NCBI RefSeq assembly: GCF_043641665.1 | Contig: NC_092189.1 | Coordinates: 11,432,333-11,496,332, forward strand | DNA: 64,000 bases | Reading direction: 5' to 3' | Source: Enoplosus armatus | Taxonomy: Eukaryota; Chordata; Actinopteri; Centrarchiformes; Enoplosidae | Shown here: in pieces, positions 48,440 through 62,213 of the stretch | How the letters are laid out: each line of letters opens with the position of its first letter | Position numbering within the stretch: the stretch's first letter is position 1 | Notes under the pieces: generated by a model | What the model saw: only the letters and a program-made list of their open reading frames with translations | Databases searched by the model: none | What the model was told of the DNA's origin: nothing | Translations under genes and position numbers: made by a program

Positions 48440-50487
48440 TCATCATTGTCTAACTGGAGGAAATATTTAACAATGTAACAATAAGTAATAAAGATATAAT
48501 TTGAGACACAGTCTGTGATATGAATACAAACCAATGGGTCCCATTAACACCAGAATTCAAAACATCAAATCACTCTTAAACTAATTGATGTGTTTTCCAG
48601 ACAATAACTAAGTTATTATTGTTGTTTGAGGTCTTTTCCACAGCTATTCTTGCAGATAATATTTTGAATACAGCGGTAAAAGCTCATTTTGAATGCTGCT
48701 TTTTTAACATTAGCACTTTTTTAGTTCCAATTTCCAGTTTTGCTCTGAATTTGAATGACATCAATTAGGTTTGTATCTACATTATGTTGATTGCAGAGAT
48801 ATTCAAATCGCCTTTCAGACAATAAAAACAACATGGATGTATTTTCTATTCAAAGAACAGAAAAACTTTAATTATGTTAAAAGCTGGAGAAAATGTGATC
48901 ATGAAACACAAACACACACACAGTGCAACTGGTCTAATTAGCTTTCATTGTTAGGAAAAATGCATTTCGACATCTGAGCTTGGTGTTTCTGCATTTTCTC
49001 CTTTCTCTTCATAGTTTTCTGCTTTTAAGACTGTGAGGCATTTTGTCCTAAATGGCTAAAAGGCAATTTTCACTTTCCTGCCGCTCTTTCTTTCAATTTA
49101 GGCTCAATTTAGAATTTAGACTATTTACAAGTGTCACACTTACTAATACTACCACTAATGTTGACAGTACACTACTTTGGGTGTTGGTATACAAGAAATG
49201 AATGTACTTTAGAGTTTTGCACCGATATTAAATGATACAAAACGAATATGTGAGTGGAGTGGAGTGGCAGCCACTTCTGTTGCTCAAGTAAAGCCTCCTG
49301 TAATCACGTCATTGCAAAACCAGTTTGCTTCATAGAAAATGTGGTGAATGTGCCCTTCAGTTACATTATCTACAGCAAAGCAAAATTTAAAAGCACCATG
49401 AATGCATACAAAGTCAATGGAAAGATGTGAGTGCGGGCACATTCAAGTCCACTTTAGTTGAAAATAAGCAGAAAACGCTTAATGTGGAGATGCGAGAACA
49501 AAAAAGATTAATTGGAGTTAGTTGGTGTTACAAATGTAATGTAAAATGTAAAATAAATTTCCTTTGGTAAAATTGGAGATCAGTCAATGAGCACTGCTGT
49601 ATCTCCAGATGTACTGGCAGATCAACACATACTTTGGAAAATATCTGAAAGTGCTTGAAGCCTAGTTTAGTTTGTCCTGTTTCCTAAAGAAATTGAGAAA
49701 AAAAGAATCTATTTTAAACTGGTTAAAGGCGTTTCCTTAGTTAATCTTTATTCAGTGTGATTTCTCTAAGAAGTGTGAACCAGACTACAGGCAAATATAT
49801 CTCTTTTAGAATAAAATGATACCTATTAACTCAGATAATATTTGACCTTTTCCAGCCTGAGGCAGCTCTGATGATCCCAGATCACAACTTTTCTTCAGGC
49901 TCAAATCCTGCTACAGGAGAGGAGCAGCATTTCTGCTCTCTTTGAATCTTATCAAATTGAAAGTCAAAATGTCAAAATCATGACATAACAGATCTTCAGA
50001 TTCTTGACGGTCCACCGGCCCACCAATGCGGCTGCCCACTGGGATTTGTCCTAGTATGCCAGATAGTATGTACACCACTGGCTGGTTTCCTTCTCCTCTC
50101 TTGCCTCTAGTATGCAGTAAGAAGACTGTAACAGTCCAGTGTCCTGTCATTTACCTGAAGTCTTTAGAGCGGCTCTCACCACTTTTCCTCCTCAGTCTTC
50201 CTCTGACTGGTAGATTAGTGATAAATCAGCCGGGGCCAGAGAGGAGCAGCCAGCTTCAGAGAGGCCGTTGTAAAAGAGGTGACTGGCTAACACCAGCCTG
50301 CTGGAATTAGACTCATAAAACCACAGACCTCACTGACGATCCCATAGACTGTCCTAGAAGCACACACAGGGGCACATGCATGAAGCAGGGAGGCTATATC
50401 GTTCCCCTTGGTGTCAGTCCGTCTCTACGGTACTTTCCAATAAAATGTCCACTCTACTATTTTCCTTCTGTCAGTTTTATAATGATG
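48440..50487. other. No gene seen
   Basis: AT-rich unique-looking sequence. No exon, repeat family or strong motif recognised. Confidence 0.4.
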
Positions 50488-50773
50488 ATGTAGAGATAAA
50501 ATAATTAATTGATTAATCAGTCGGCAGAAGAATAATTGGCAACTAGTTTCAGAATCTGTTAATCGTTTGAGTCACTTTTCAGGTAAAAATGCCAAACATT
50601 CATCTGTTCCTCTTCATTAAATGTGTTTGTTTTTGTGTTCTGGACTGAAACAAGCAATCTGATGACTTTATGCAAATTGTGATGGGCATTATTCACTATT
50701 TTCTTGACCACTTGATTAATGAAGAAAATAAAAAGGCAGATTAATTGATAATGTAGATAATTGTTAGTTGCGA
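50488..50773 (+). mobile_element. Dispersed repeat B, copy 2
   Basis: ataattaattgattaatcag, cggcagaagaataattggca, aatcgtttgagtcacttttc, AAAATGCCAAACATTC, tgtgatgggcattattcac and aggcagattaattgataatg, ending ttgttagttgc, follow the family consensus end to end. Less decayed at its left end than the nested copy at 36776. Homeodomain-type ATTA cores are part of the repeat, so they should not be read as independent enhancer evidence. Confidence 0.75.
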
Positions 50774-53171
50774 TTAATGAGCAGGCTTTGAGTTTCTGCT
50801 CTGTCTGTGCTGAAACTCATTATCTACTAGAGTTGAAGTGGTTCAGGTCTTTTACTATTGTTGCTTGTGTAGCTGCGTTTTGTGGGGAATAAAAATGTAT
50901 ATTATGAATGTGAAACGTCCCCAACCTTGAAAAAGAGTTGGATTTCACTTACCATATCGCTCAGACCTAATAAATCTTGAGAAAAGAGGGATGATACATG
51001 AGCGTGTCAGACCAAGTCCAAAGAGAGGGACTGCTGGAAACCTGAATTTGATTTGGTTATTAAAGGAGGCAAGATGATGCCTTAAAGTTGGTCTGATAGC
51101 ACAATTGTCCAGGTAGTATAGATCCAGCATTGTCCAAACAGTCATTCAGTCCACCATAATCTACTCCATTCACAGGACTAGAAGTTGAGTTTATTGACTT
51201 TACATCTGTCATTGTAGGGTATAATACCAGAGGTGCAGTTGGTGCTTGTTGAGCCAGGAGAGAATAGATGCAGCTGAGAAGAGCATTGATTTTATCCCAG
51301 CGTCTACTCTAATTCTTCAATTTAATTTAATTGCAGTAAAACCTCAGATTGTTTTGATATCATTAATATCTGTAAGACAGCGTGATTGTGTTGCCATTGA
51401 CAACAGGATGGTGGTTGGAGAGACTATTCTGACTCCAGATGATCACTAGTTTTATACCTACACTAAAATCAATATATCCATCTCTGTTGCAGAGCATCTC
51501 CCCCTGCCCAACACCCCCCACAGCTCATAAACTGTTGGTCTGCTGCACACAAAGCACTAAAATATTTCTATGGCGTTTTTAATCTTGTGCTTTACATGTT
51601 TTACTGCCATTCTCATTACCTACTGCAGAGAGAATAATGGATGTAAAGAGAAAAAGGACTGATGAAGGTTTTCCTGTTGAAGAGAATGTGAACAGAAAAC
51701 TGTGCGAGCAGCTGGACTTCTGTTTATTTTATGAATTAGAAAGACTTTATATAGTGACTTTTATTTTGCAGTGTCAGACAGCATGTGTGTGTGTGCTGCA
51801 TAGTAATAGCACTAAAAGTTCACATCCACACACACGTACATTAATATATAGATAATTGATGTACAGGTAATTAATTCTTGTTCACAGGCACTGGCTTTTT
51901 GAGTTAAACAGAGAGATTGTCTTTGGCAGTTTTGATGAATTTATTCATCAAGCCATGGTTTTTATTGTGTTAATGTGGAATGAGGAACTAGAGTTTAACT
52001 TTCCACTGTCGCTCCACTTGTTCCTCACAGTGGTTGGTGGGCCGACCCACTCAGGCTCACTCTGGCCCCTTCTTGTGTTAACCGTACAGCAATGGCTTCA
52101 GTTAATCTAGATTTAACTAACAGACGCAGACAGTAAACAATAAACAAGAAACCAAAATACTTCAGGGATGAGAGTTATCATTCATCATCCATCACGGTGT
52201 CAATAAAGTTGAGCTTTCAGCAGCATGCCACTCTCCTCTCTTCCTCTACTCTCGCCTGTCTCTCCTGACATTCTTGGTTTTATATTATAGCTGCATACTC
52301 GCACTATATATTTATTTCTTTCAATAAGAAGGAAAGGGGCATTGGCGGAGGGGTGGTAGCAAACATGTCAGAGAGGATGTGGCGATCATAAAGAAGCTCT
52401 CTTGATGTGGACTTCTTGTGTGTAGGTGGGCTGAAGCTGTCTTCATACCTCACAAAAATAATTTTGCTGAGTAGCAGTTCCCATGGTAACTCATGACACC
52501 TCTGTATGGTGAAACAACGTGTCCCTTCATTCAGATCTCCAAATGGGAAAGTCGCATCCCAAGAGGACTCATTAGCATCTCACTGGTGTAGTATTGTAGC
52601 ACGACCAGTAGATTAGAGGGCAGCGATGAAGGATGGACTGGTGACGAAGGTAGTCTGGTCATAGGACAGTCTACCGAATCACCTGGTGTCCTTCTCTGAA
52701 ATGTTATGAATTACTCAACTTGCAGGCTGTAAACGTCATCTCTCTGGTCTTTGGCTGTGGAGAAATATCACTGAAACAAGTTGACATTTTGCAAGATGTC
52801 AACATAGACACAGCGGCAGTCTTGGAACTTTCCAAATGGCAACCATAAAATGAGGGTTTCCATTACCCCATTTTATAGATGTCTGAGAGTCAGGATTCTG
52901 GTGACTAAACCTACATTTTAAGGGGCAAGGAACTCATGAATGATTTAGAGAGATTTGGAAATGTACATGCTGGCATAGAATTAAGCTTCCTTAAGAGAAA
53001 GGGAATGCTTTGTAATATTTAATTATCTTGTGTCATGCCAGACATGTGGACTAGATGTGGTTTGTGCCCTCATAAGATATTTTGAGCTATAGTCCATCCT
53101 CACCACGAACATGGACGGTGCATGGTGGCATTTACCTACATATGTTTTCACATGTACTCACCTCACATACA
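50774..53171. other. No gene; RFX-like motif at 52477
   Basis: Frames at 51246-51449 and 51637-51855 look mildly protein-like but have no homology I recognise. GTTCCCATGGTAAC at 52477-52490 is one base from the RFX consensus. Confidence 0.4.
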
Positions 53172-53194
53172 CCCCCCCCCCACCCCCCCCCCCC

Positions 53195-53222
<28 letters not shown>
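53172..53222. repeat. Compound poly-C/(CA)n
   Basis: C run with one A interruption at 53182, passing into (CA)n to 53222; the same C-to-CA architecture as 48140-48182. Confidence 0.9.
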
Positions 53223-53226
<4 letters not shown>

Positions 53227-53930
53227 CCTGAGGAAATCTAAGCTACCTTCTGTTGTAAAATGTAATTTTGTGTTTGCAGTTGTAGCAGATATTCTAATAT
53301 TACTCTTTTATATTCAACAAGCATAGCTGCCTGTAATAATGGCTGCATACATTGAAAAAGAAGGATTTATAGAATTAATTCAGTATTTGCTGTTACACAG
53401 TTCTAAACTTGCAGTGAGTTATTGATCATTAAGAGTACTGTAGGCTACATCAATAAATAAAATAATTTATTTAATAGTTCCTCAAGGGAAGGAAATATTG
53501 GCTGGTTGGGATTTGGGCTGAGCTCAGCATTTACCGCAAAACAATTTATTTGACCTCCTGAAAAGCCCACACAGTAAAAACATATTTTTTGTACCAAAAG
53601 TTGAAAAGAGTTTGTTTTTTTTTCCTCTCTTTTTTTAATAACAAGCAAAACTGCTTTCTATGTAGTTTAGGGTGACATGTGGCCATGGCCTGGAGTAAAG
53701 TTTGTGTCTTTTCGGTTTGTAAAAGCCCAACAGACAGGAATATCAGCGCAAAGGTACACAAACTCTCTCTCTCTCTGTCTGTCACTTGCTTATTCTCTCA
53801 CTTTCACACACAAACTCACACTCAGCAGAAACAGGTGGGCTATTAACAACCTTTTTCATTCTGAAGATCTATATCCTGCTAACAGTGATGGTATACCAAC
53901 ATCTGCCAGTGAGAGAAGAGAGAGTGAACA
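53223..53930. other. No gene seen
   Basis: AT-rich unique-looking sequence with a short (CT)n at 53763-53775. Confidence 0.4.
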
Positions 53931-54470
53931 TTAACCCATAAGAACCCAGGCCCATTTCCCCTCAAAGGAAAATTATGGGGAATACACCACAGACCAAGTG
54001 GACCACATTGAAGACATTTCTGATGTGTTTTTTTTATACTACCCCTTAATGTCAAAGATCTGTGATGATACATATACGTTACATTGGGCGTTTATGGTAA
54101 ATTTACTTGTTTTATTGTTTTATATTAATTTGTTCAAGAAATATGGTCAAAACAGGTTGACTGTATACAGGACACACTATTAAAGCATTGGAATCGTTAA
54201 ATGGGTTTTAACTTACCTTTAGTATCAAAATAGAGGATTTTTGAAATTAGTTGCTTCCTTCACTTGCGTTTACATGTCACACCACCATTTTGAAAAGGTC
54301 CCGACCAATCACAGTCACATGACTGTGACATGACCACCACACCAGGATGTTTCGTATATGTCGTTTAGGGACTTAATGAGTTAAGATCAAGCACAAAGCT
54401 GTATAAGGAAGATTCTGGGGCCTTTGAAGTGTGTGTTACACTGGTGTCACCATGGGCTCTTATGGGTTGA
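53931..54470. mobile_element. piggyBac-like MITE with TTAA-type ends
   Basis: The left end TTAACCCATAAGA and the reverse complement of the right end (TCAACCCATAAGA) match at 12 of 13 bases, and similarity continues inward (ACCCAGGCCCAT against GCCCATGGTGAC). The left copy keeps TTAA, the target used by piggyBac transposons; the right reads TTGA, one mutation away. Length about 540 bp, no transposase frame. Internally CACAGTCACATGACTGTG is a near-palindrome. It matches a dispersed fish repeat I recall. Confidence 0.7.
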
Positions 54471-57298
54471 AATGTTTAGAGCAAGCTGTCGAGTTCTCTC
54501 AGGAACACACACAGATTGGAAAAAAAGACGGCTACATCTTTGTTTTTCACACCAAGGTTACAGAAGCATCACACTCATGCAAGCTATGTGTGAGGCTGTT
54601 AGCAGCAGCATCAAAACGCCTCAGCAGCAGCAAACTCAATTCACCACCTTCTAGCTGCAAACTCACTGGTAGAGCTCATCTCAAACTTTAGCTGCTTTTA
54701 CATGTGCAATTTCAATTTTTCTTTGAATCTCTGATGATCATTTAACCAAACCAAATTCAAACATGCACAACATTTAATCACTTTCAACCTTTTTAAGATT
54801 ACATAGCTGGCACACAAGCAGAGAAATACATTGGTCAGCAGACAGAAAAACAGAATAACAAGACTGCACTTCCAGCGTTTTACTGTCACTTCTTTTCTCG
54901 CCTGCATATTTCAGTCAGACTTGTTTCTGTTTGTAGGGCAGTAATCTTGTCACGACTTTCTGGTCAAATAATTCATTGTTATTTATGAGAAATTCCTCCA
55001 TTTTTCTGCCTATCCTCGTTATTTTTTGCCATTGTTTTGATGCAGCAATCTGCCAGTCAGATATCCCTACTCTTCCTTCCTTTATTGCTCCCTCATTATC
55101 TGTCCACCCCTATAGGTATTTACCATCTTTTTTCTTCCCTTTATTTCTTCTCTCCTTCTATATTCTTCCCTCCATCTCAAATAGCCAATGGCAGCAGGAT
55201 TTTTGTAGCATCTGGCTAATCGAGAGACATGACCTGCTGTCTTATTTATTATTTATAACTCAGATTTGACATCTATCTCCTGCTATGGGGATACATGGGT
55301 GGAAAACGACCTTGAATTTGAATGAACTGAGCACCATGTCCCATGTTTTCATAAAAGACTTCAGTTCAGGTGTTTTTAGAATGAAAAATGCATTGCCAAT
55401 GTTTCACTTTCCAATGTAGGAAGGAAAAATGTACCCTCAGATACTCAAATATATTTTAGCAATCTGTGAAATAGGTGTGGTACTTTCCCTCGACCTTGCT
55501 CTGCTGCTGCACTTCAGTTTGTGATTTCCTACATTTCCCAGAAAGACCTTCATCAACACCCACAAAACCTGCTGGGACCTGAGGCATTGGTAAAAGGAGA
55601 TGTACGGCTAGTAGAGGAGAGCTTTTACCAGGTTGACCAGTACAGAAAAAGTGACAACTGTGCCACTATGACTTGTATTTGGAGAACTGTGGACTTCTGA
55701 AGTAAATCTCTTCCTTTACTACAGTCATTTCTCTCTGTTTCACTGTTGAATGTTGCTGTTTAAGGGTGGGCTGACCCAAGTCTTCTTCTTATTTCCTTCT
55801 TCTACTTGTTTGTTCTTTTTACCTTCATTTCTCCTCTCCTTCTTCCTTTCACCATCCTCATTCTGTACATCCTTGCCTTTGCTCCATTTTCCAAGCTGGC
55901 CTATCTTTCCGTCACAACAGACTCCATTTCTCTCTATCAGTCTCATTTCTTTAGCTTCACAGGATATATCTGATCCTAGACCAGTACCTATCTACACAGT
56001 GTAGAAAGGAGGGGGAATGAAGGAACAAGATGAGGAGGAGGAAGGAGTTGGGCAAGGCTGCAGACACATGAATAAAACAAGTGTGTGTTTTCCCTCACAA
56101 GTGATGCAGCATTGAGTTGGGGAAAGAATAAAATATGTGACCACATGTTTCTAAAAGAGGTAATGCACACTTAAACGTGTTGTTAGAGCTGTAACTAAAT
56201 GACATGACTGTACTGTGATGTATATATGGGGAAATGTCCATCGCTGGTCACAAGTCAGTTCAGATAATGGTAACTTGGCAACTACTGTGTAGCATTAGTG
56301 GGTAAAAGAAAAACCTGTACATTTAAAAAAAGAAAAATTTCAATAAATAATCCAAGCCTCTTATTACAAGTGAGGAATAAAAAGGACATTGATATTCAGC
56401 AGGAATTTCAACGAAGAATACAAAAAAAATTGAGGCTTGGTAAACCAAATGTCGTTTAAGACACAGCACCTCGATTGCAGGAATGTTGTGGGCCTCTATG
56501 GGCTGTATTACAAATATTTTACTGATTATGTAGTTGCAGCTTTAGACAGATGTTTAACGTTAAACAGTTTGTTGGCTTTGAAAAAAAAAAAACAGACGTT
56601 ATGCACAAAACACTCGGGTATACCCATATGAAGATATAGACAAAATGTGATTCTAAATCAATTTTCCTGCACATTTAAAGCTCTTCTATCGCTTTTTATC
56701 ATCAAAAGAAATACATGGACGTCATCACTCACAGTATACCCAGAAGTTTGTGCTGTGTTGAACTTTGAATAACCAGAAACTCAGAAAGCCTCAGCACACG
56801 ATATTGGTAATAATGTGTATAAAAGGACTCGTGAACACACAACACACACACACGTAGAGTCAAAACAGTGAAACAACTATGGAATTTGATTTATAGATTT
56901 TATCAAGTGCTTTTTGTCTCACCACAGTGATATAGCTCTTGCTCTGCACAGTCTGTCTAACTACAGTGTTAATATTGGAACACAACAGTATGATTAGCAT
57001 CACATGTCAGAGACCTAATTTGCACTCTGTAGTTGCACAGTAAGTAACCTACTTAGTGGGAGTCATAGTTGACTGTAATGACTCCCTAGTGGCCTCCTCA
57101 AGCTAAGGAGAGTGTATGTATGTGTGTGTGTGTGTTATCATAATTATCTAGCTTTGAGGCAATTCAATCCTCCGATCATTAAACTTTCAACACAGCAACA
57201 CCCAGATTTTATCTTTCACTGTCTTGTCTCCCTCAGTCTGTTTGCCACTGTGACAAACACACAACAGAAACAGATAAAAACAAGCTGCTATAATAACT
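54471..57298. other. No gene; pyrimidine-rich 55000-55180 and 55740-55960
   Basis: 55490-55700 (cattggtaaaaggag, aggttgaccagtacag) has the feel of a dispersed repeat but cannot be confirmed. No exon. Confidence 0.35.
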
Positions 57299-57324
57299 TA
57301 TATATATATATATATATATATATA
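57299..57324. repeat. (TA)13 microsatellite
   Basis: Perfect run. Confidence 0.95.
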
Positions 57325-60300
57325 GACATGTGGATTCACGTATATGATCTCTTATACTTATAATAGAATCCTGACAAATTAGTCAGTTTATCCTTTGAGA
57401 AAGGTTTGTATAGTGAGTCTCTAAAATACATAACGGCTCCAACTATTCAAGGTCTACATGCTCAGTTTCTGGTTGTGATCGTGATGTAAAGTGTCTGAGG
57501 TTAATGACATGTCCTTTTGGGAAGATAATTTTTTTTAATCTAGCGTCTCTGCAGCTGTGCAAGCCAGACGCTGTGAAATCCAGTCATCTATCCGACCAGA
57601 TCCATGCAGTCACTTCTCCGAATCAAATCTGCCTATTAACTGTGCCATGAAGGCAAATGAGATACTACCTAATGGCTCATACCAGTCTATCACCTAATGG
57701 ATACAGAGGACTGAAATGTCCCCCACAGTATCCCAGGACACCCTGACCAGCTGATACAACAGCTGTTGCCCAAATGCAAAGGATGCATGTTACCTGCAGA
57801 AACACAGGAAGGATGTCAGTTGTGCCATCTGGCTTATACGAATCAGCGGCACAACTCAATGATTGAAGCCCCGTCTCTGTGCAAACACTGAGTGTCTAAT
57901 AAAGTCATCATGGGCTTAGTACCGGCTTTCTTTCCATAATGATTTTCACTTCGTTTTGGAAAGTTGGCAAATTGCTTTAAATACCATTCTCATTATTCAT
58001 AGAGTAGTCAAGAGCATTCTGCAGTCTAGTTTGTTTTATTCAACCCTGTGTTACTCAATGATTATATCCTGTTTGACATCTTTGGTATTTATTCTGCATG
58101 GCCTCACTGGACAGATGACAGCATGATAGGAATGTGTTGTTAAACTATTAGTCCATTCATGTCATTTTACACACCGCCCACCGCCGAGTACATTTTATAG
58201 TTCACTCTCTGAGTGTTCATTTCCATTACCAATTACAGCGAAGACTGTGAAGACTTTTAACTGCAAGTGTGTGACTCATCCTTGTGTCTGGTGTTTTTCG
58301 TGTTTGCCACAATCTGGTCCTCCTACCACTGTAATATAACACAAGACAGCAAATGCATCATTCATTTTGATGGCATTCTATATCTGTCTCACACCTCCCA
58401 GGTTTTGGAGGGAGATGGATGAAAAACACGGACATAACTTTTTTATTTATTAGTTGCGAGAGAGGAAACAGACAGGAGCAATAAAAGGAGGATATGATCA
58501 CAAAAGACAGTTTTATGTTCTTGTAATCACTTCGAAGGGTTTGAGTGACGCCAGGGAAAAGTCGGGGAAGGCTAAGTTAATGCTTTTGAAATAAGTATAC
58601 TTAAATATTAATGAGGATCTCAGAAAAGAAAGGTCATTTCTCAGACATAGGAGGAATAATAAGAGAGCTAGTAGCAACCAATATGATTGTAAGATGGAGT
58701 AGTAGTTTCACAGTAAAGGGGAAGATCAGTTTACTTAGTGGATTTGTTTAGTGATTGTACCTTATATGATTACATGTGCCAAATAAACATGACTGTCACA
58801 AGTAGTGCTACTCAATCTGTAATGTTGTCTGTGGCTCTGAAAGCAGCTTTCAAAAGTCTATAGAGTTATTTTCTGAGACATTATGACAGAAAGTCTGTGT
58901 TGTTAAGTTGGGGTGTGTTTGAAAGACTTGGGCATCGACCAGGCAGAGAGGGTCTTATGAAAGACACTGCAGGACCCGGTGTTTTATAAAAGTCAGGATG
59001 CCAAAATCTTTGTCATACACAGGGCATGCTTCTGTCCACAGTTTAAAATTAAGTCAACATTAACCAGCCACATGTAGAAGTTTGGGGAACATCCAGATGG
59101 TACAGAAATCAAGAATGACTCTCATTACTTCTAAACCGAGTCTCAAATACTTGCACAGACACACCAACAGTTATTCCTAATAGCTTGCTCTTAAAGAGCC
59201 ACCTAATTGGCATAATGTATCATGCTCACAGTTATGTGTTATTGTCCACTAGTAAGGACATATTAGAGGCAGAGAAATAGACGGGGGGAGGACGGGAAGC
59301 TGCCTGTGTCTCTTCTCTCCTGGAACTTATCTCTCTGTTCCTCTCTCTTTTAGCCTGTATAATTTGCCCTCGATGTGTTTGGAATTACATGTCACATCAA
59401 ATAAGGCTATCTGGCTTCTGCAGCCTTAGTGTGTGTGTGTGTATCCTGCAATGCAGTGGTACCACTACCACCCTCAGAACCAGATTCCCATTAAATTAAA
59501 CTCTGGGTTGACTTCAGTGTTCAGAATGAGTAGCAGGGGGTTGTAATATATCTGACAGACATACAGTATGTCATTATCACTGACCTTTCTTTCATCTGTG
59601 TGGCCTTCATCCCTCTTTCTTCTGCAACCATTTGCAGAAGCAGAGGTAACTAAAACCACTTTGTTTATATTTGGTGGTGTAGCATGTTGAAACACGGTGC
59701 AGCGCCTTCCTGAAAGACATTGTAGAATTCCTCTCAAAGTGGAGGTGTTATCATGAGCCATTACTGCACAGCTGGAGAAGTGTTTCTCATTTAAATGCAC
59801 AGCACACACACGTTTGGGTCAGCCATAATTTGGTGCATTAAGTATTATCTATGCACAGATTGTGTGAATACTTTATGATTGTGTTGAACTACTTTGGGGA
59901 ATATGATGGCGTAGAAAGTCTGCTTTTTCATAACCTGAATGTAACATGTATAGATGTATAGAAACGTTATACACACACACACACATCACAATGACTATTT
60001 GTTTCACAGTGGGCAGTAGAGGAGTTTTGTAATGGAAACCAAGTAACTGCTCAAAACCTCTACTGTCCACAGACTGACTTACAAACACGCTTACAAAAAG
60101 GGGAAAAAAAGCATTTTCATATCAAATATGTATCAGTACTTATGTCTCAAAGCAATCTTGTCACTTCACTTTCATGTCAATAAAGCTCATTAAATGGAAC
60201 TAAAATGAGTGAAACAGAGAATGAGAGGACAGAGATGAATAGTGTGAAGGAAAAGATACGAAGGTAGCTAACTGTGTATCTCACGTCGAGCTAACAGAAC

Positions 60301-61950
60301 CATCAGCAGCTGCAGATTATAGGACAAGGACGTCAAGACTCAGAGTCACGTTATTGGGGTAAATTTGTAGATTATTGCCTATCCTGATGTTACATAAGTA
60401 TGCATCCCACTCCCTCTCTCCGTCTCTTGTGGCCTGTTTACTTTTGTGTCTTTTACCACTCGTCTCTTTTGCCACGTTTAAAGTTGATGTTTTAATCAAA
60501 CAAGTACTCGATTGCTGACCTCAGTGACGAGGCGTTTTCAGGTGGCCGCCTCACAATAAAAGCCCTCCATCGATGACTCACTTGAAAGCTTTTGTGACCC
60601 TGCAACACCAGAAAATGTTTACATTAGCAGCAACTTAACACAGCGAGTACAGCTCATATACTGTGGAAAAGTGAAGTAGAAAACAGTGAGGATACAGTTT
60701 GGCCCTGGTCATAAGCAGGACCATAATATCACAGGTTGGTTATCACATGCACAGTGGCAACGCCTGTGATCGCATCAAGGAAAAGGTGCCAATGTCATGT
60801 TACGGCCCACTGACACAGGTATGACACTCTCGAAGTGTGGACGCCACTACTACACTATCTGTGTGTGTGTTTAATGTCAGTGTACTGCAATATTTTATTT
60901 GTACATGCGTATTTTAAGCGTACATGTTCCTGTTAACGGTTGTGCAAAAGGAGCAGTGCTACAGGAAGGGGGGGGGGGTGTTTAAGGATAGAGATAGAAA
61001 AAAATGGAGCCTTAAGATAGAGAGACGGGGAGCCTAAGACAAATTGCTGGTGAAAAAAAGTCAGCACAGCCTGAAGAGTTGAAGCAGCTCTGGGTAGTGA
61101 GCTGTGAAAAGCCACAACTGGGGACTGACTGAGCTGTTTTGTCATCTCTCAGTGGGAGAGAGAGCTTTTTCACCGGCCTCAAACCAACTGAGCCACTTTG
61201 ATGAACTAGGGAGCCTTTAGCTGTAGGTAATGATTTGGATCCAGCTGTGGGTGATGAAGCAGTCTCTCTCCTGAAGCAGGTGCCCAGCAGCATTGTCAAA
61301 AAACAAGAAACTGCTTCTGGAATTTGACGCACGGGTATCAAAGTGTTTTCTGAGCTGGCTGACAGCTGCGTGTGTCTGTGCTGAATGACTCAGTGTTTAT
61401 GCCAACTTCAATTGTATTTGATGTAAAGTGTAACAAGGATGTTTTTGACAGAGGTGGTCTTCTCTGTGATTACCTACATCCTCCAGTCAAACTAACATGC
61501 AAACCAAAATAGCAAGCTGAGGTTAGAGTCTCATTTATCATTTTCTGGGTATCATTTAGAGTCATTAAGAGTTCTTATCAAATCCTGGCGCAGATTATTG
61601 ACATATTATTTGTGTAAGAGGAAAAAATATACATATGTTGGAAGTAAAACCTTTATTTTCCACACAATGTTGCTCTGCAGCACCACACACATCACACATA
61701 TGTTTGCCAAACTGCCATCTGTGCAACATGCAACTGTGATTTATTAGAAATATCCAGGTACTGACACACACACACTTTGATCATACACCAATTTGATTGT
61801 AATTACGCCAACATGATGCCCTTGGAGGAAAAACAGCATTGGAAGCTACATTAGATAGCGGGTTCCTGTGTAGGTGGGTGGAGAGGGGGAATCATTTTCA
61901 GTGTACGACCCTCTAATCAGTATTTAACTTCAAACATTTGCTTGTGTGGG
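57325..61950. other. No gene; possible conserved block 57880-58270
   Basis: 57880-58270 is an evenly mixed, repeat-free, AT-rich block of conserved-element texture. A short poly-G lies at 60968-60978. Nothing else is recognised. Confidence 0.35.
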
Positions 61951-62110
61951 GCTAATTGGGGATGACAGATGAAGAGAGGCTAGCCTGCTCGCGGAGTGTA
62001 ATTGGAGGCTAATTCTCTGTGATTTGTCTCATCTCAATGGGACAGATCAGCGGTCTGGGGAGGGGAGATAATCAGGTGAACAAATCACTGTAGTCTGTCT
62101 CTAAACCCCT
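61951..62110. promoter_or_regulatory. Homeodomain/MEIS-type motif cluster about 0.7 kb upstream of the exon
   Basis: GCTAATTGGGGATGACAGAT at 61951-61970 joins a homeodomain core (TAATTG) to a MEIS/TGIF site (TGACAG). GTAATTGG and GGCTAATT follow by 62015. No frame, simple repeat or known transposon overlaps. Enhancer role is inference. Confidence 0.35.
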
Positions 62111-62190
62111 GTTGAACTGCTGGATCCGATAAGCCAAGCTGATGGCAGATCAGAGCAGCACAACATAACTGCATGCTGAATCACTGACTG

Positions 62191-62213
62191 TTTTTTTTGG
62201 GGGGGGGGGGGGG
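62191..62213. repeat. (T)8(G)15 homopolymer pair
   Basis: Direct reading; the G tract length is uncertain. Confidence 0.9.

Noticed and set aside
51246..51855. Two mildly protein-like + frames (67 and 72 codons)
   Set aside because: No domain, no matching splice pair with correct phases and no similarity to testican or any family I know.
55490..55700. Possible dispersed fish repeat
   Set aside because: A sense of familiarity only; no second copy in the window, no inverted ends and no named family recalled.
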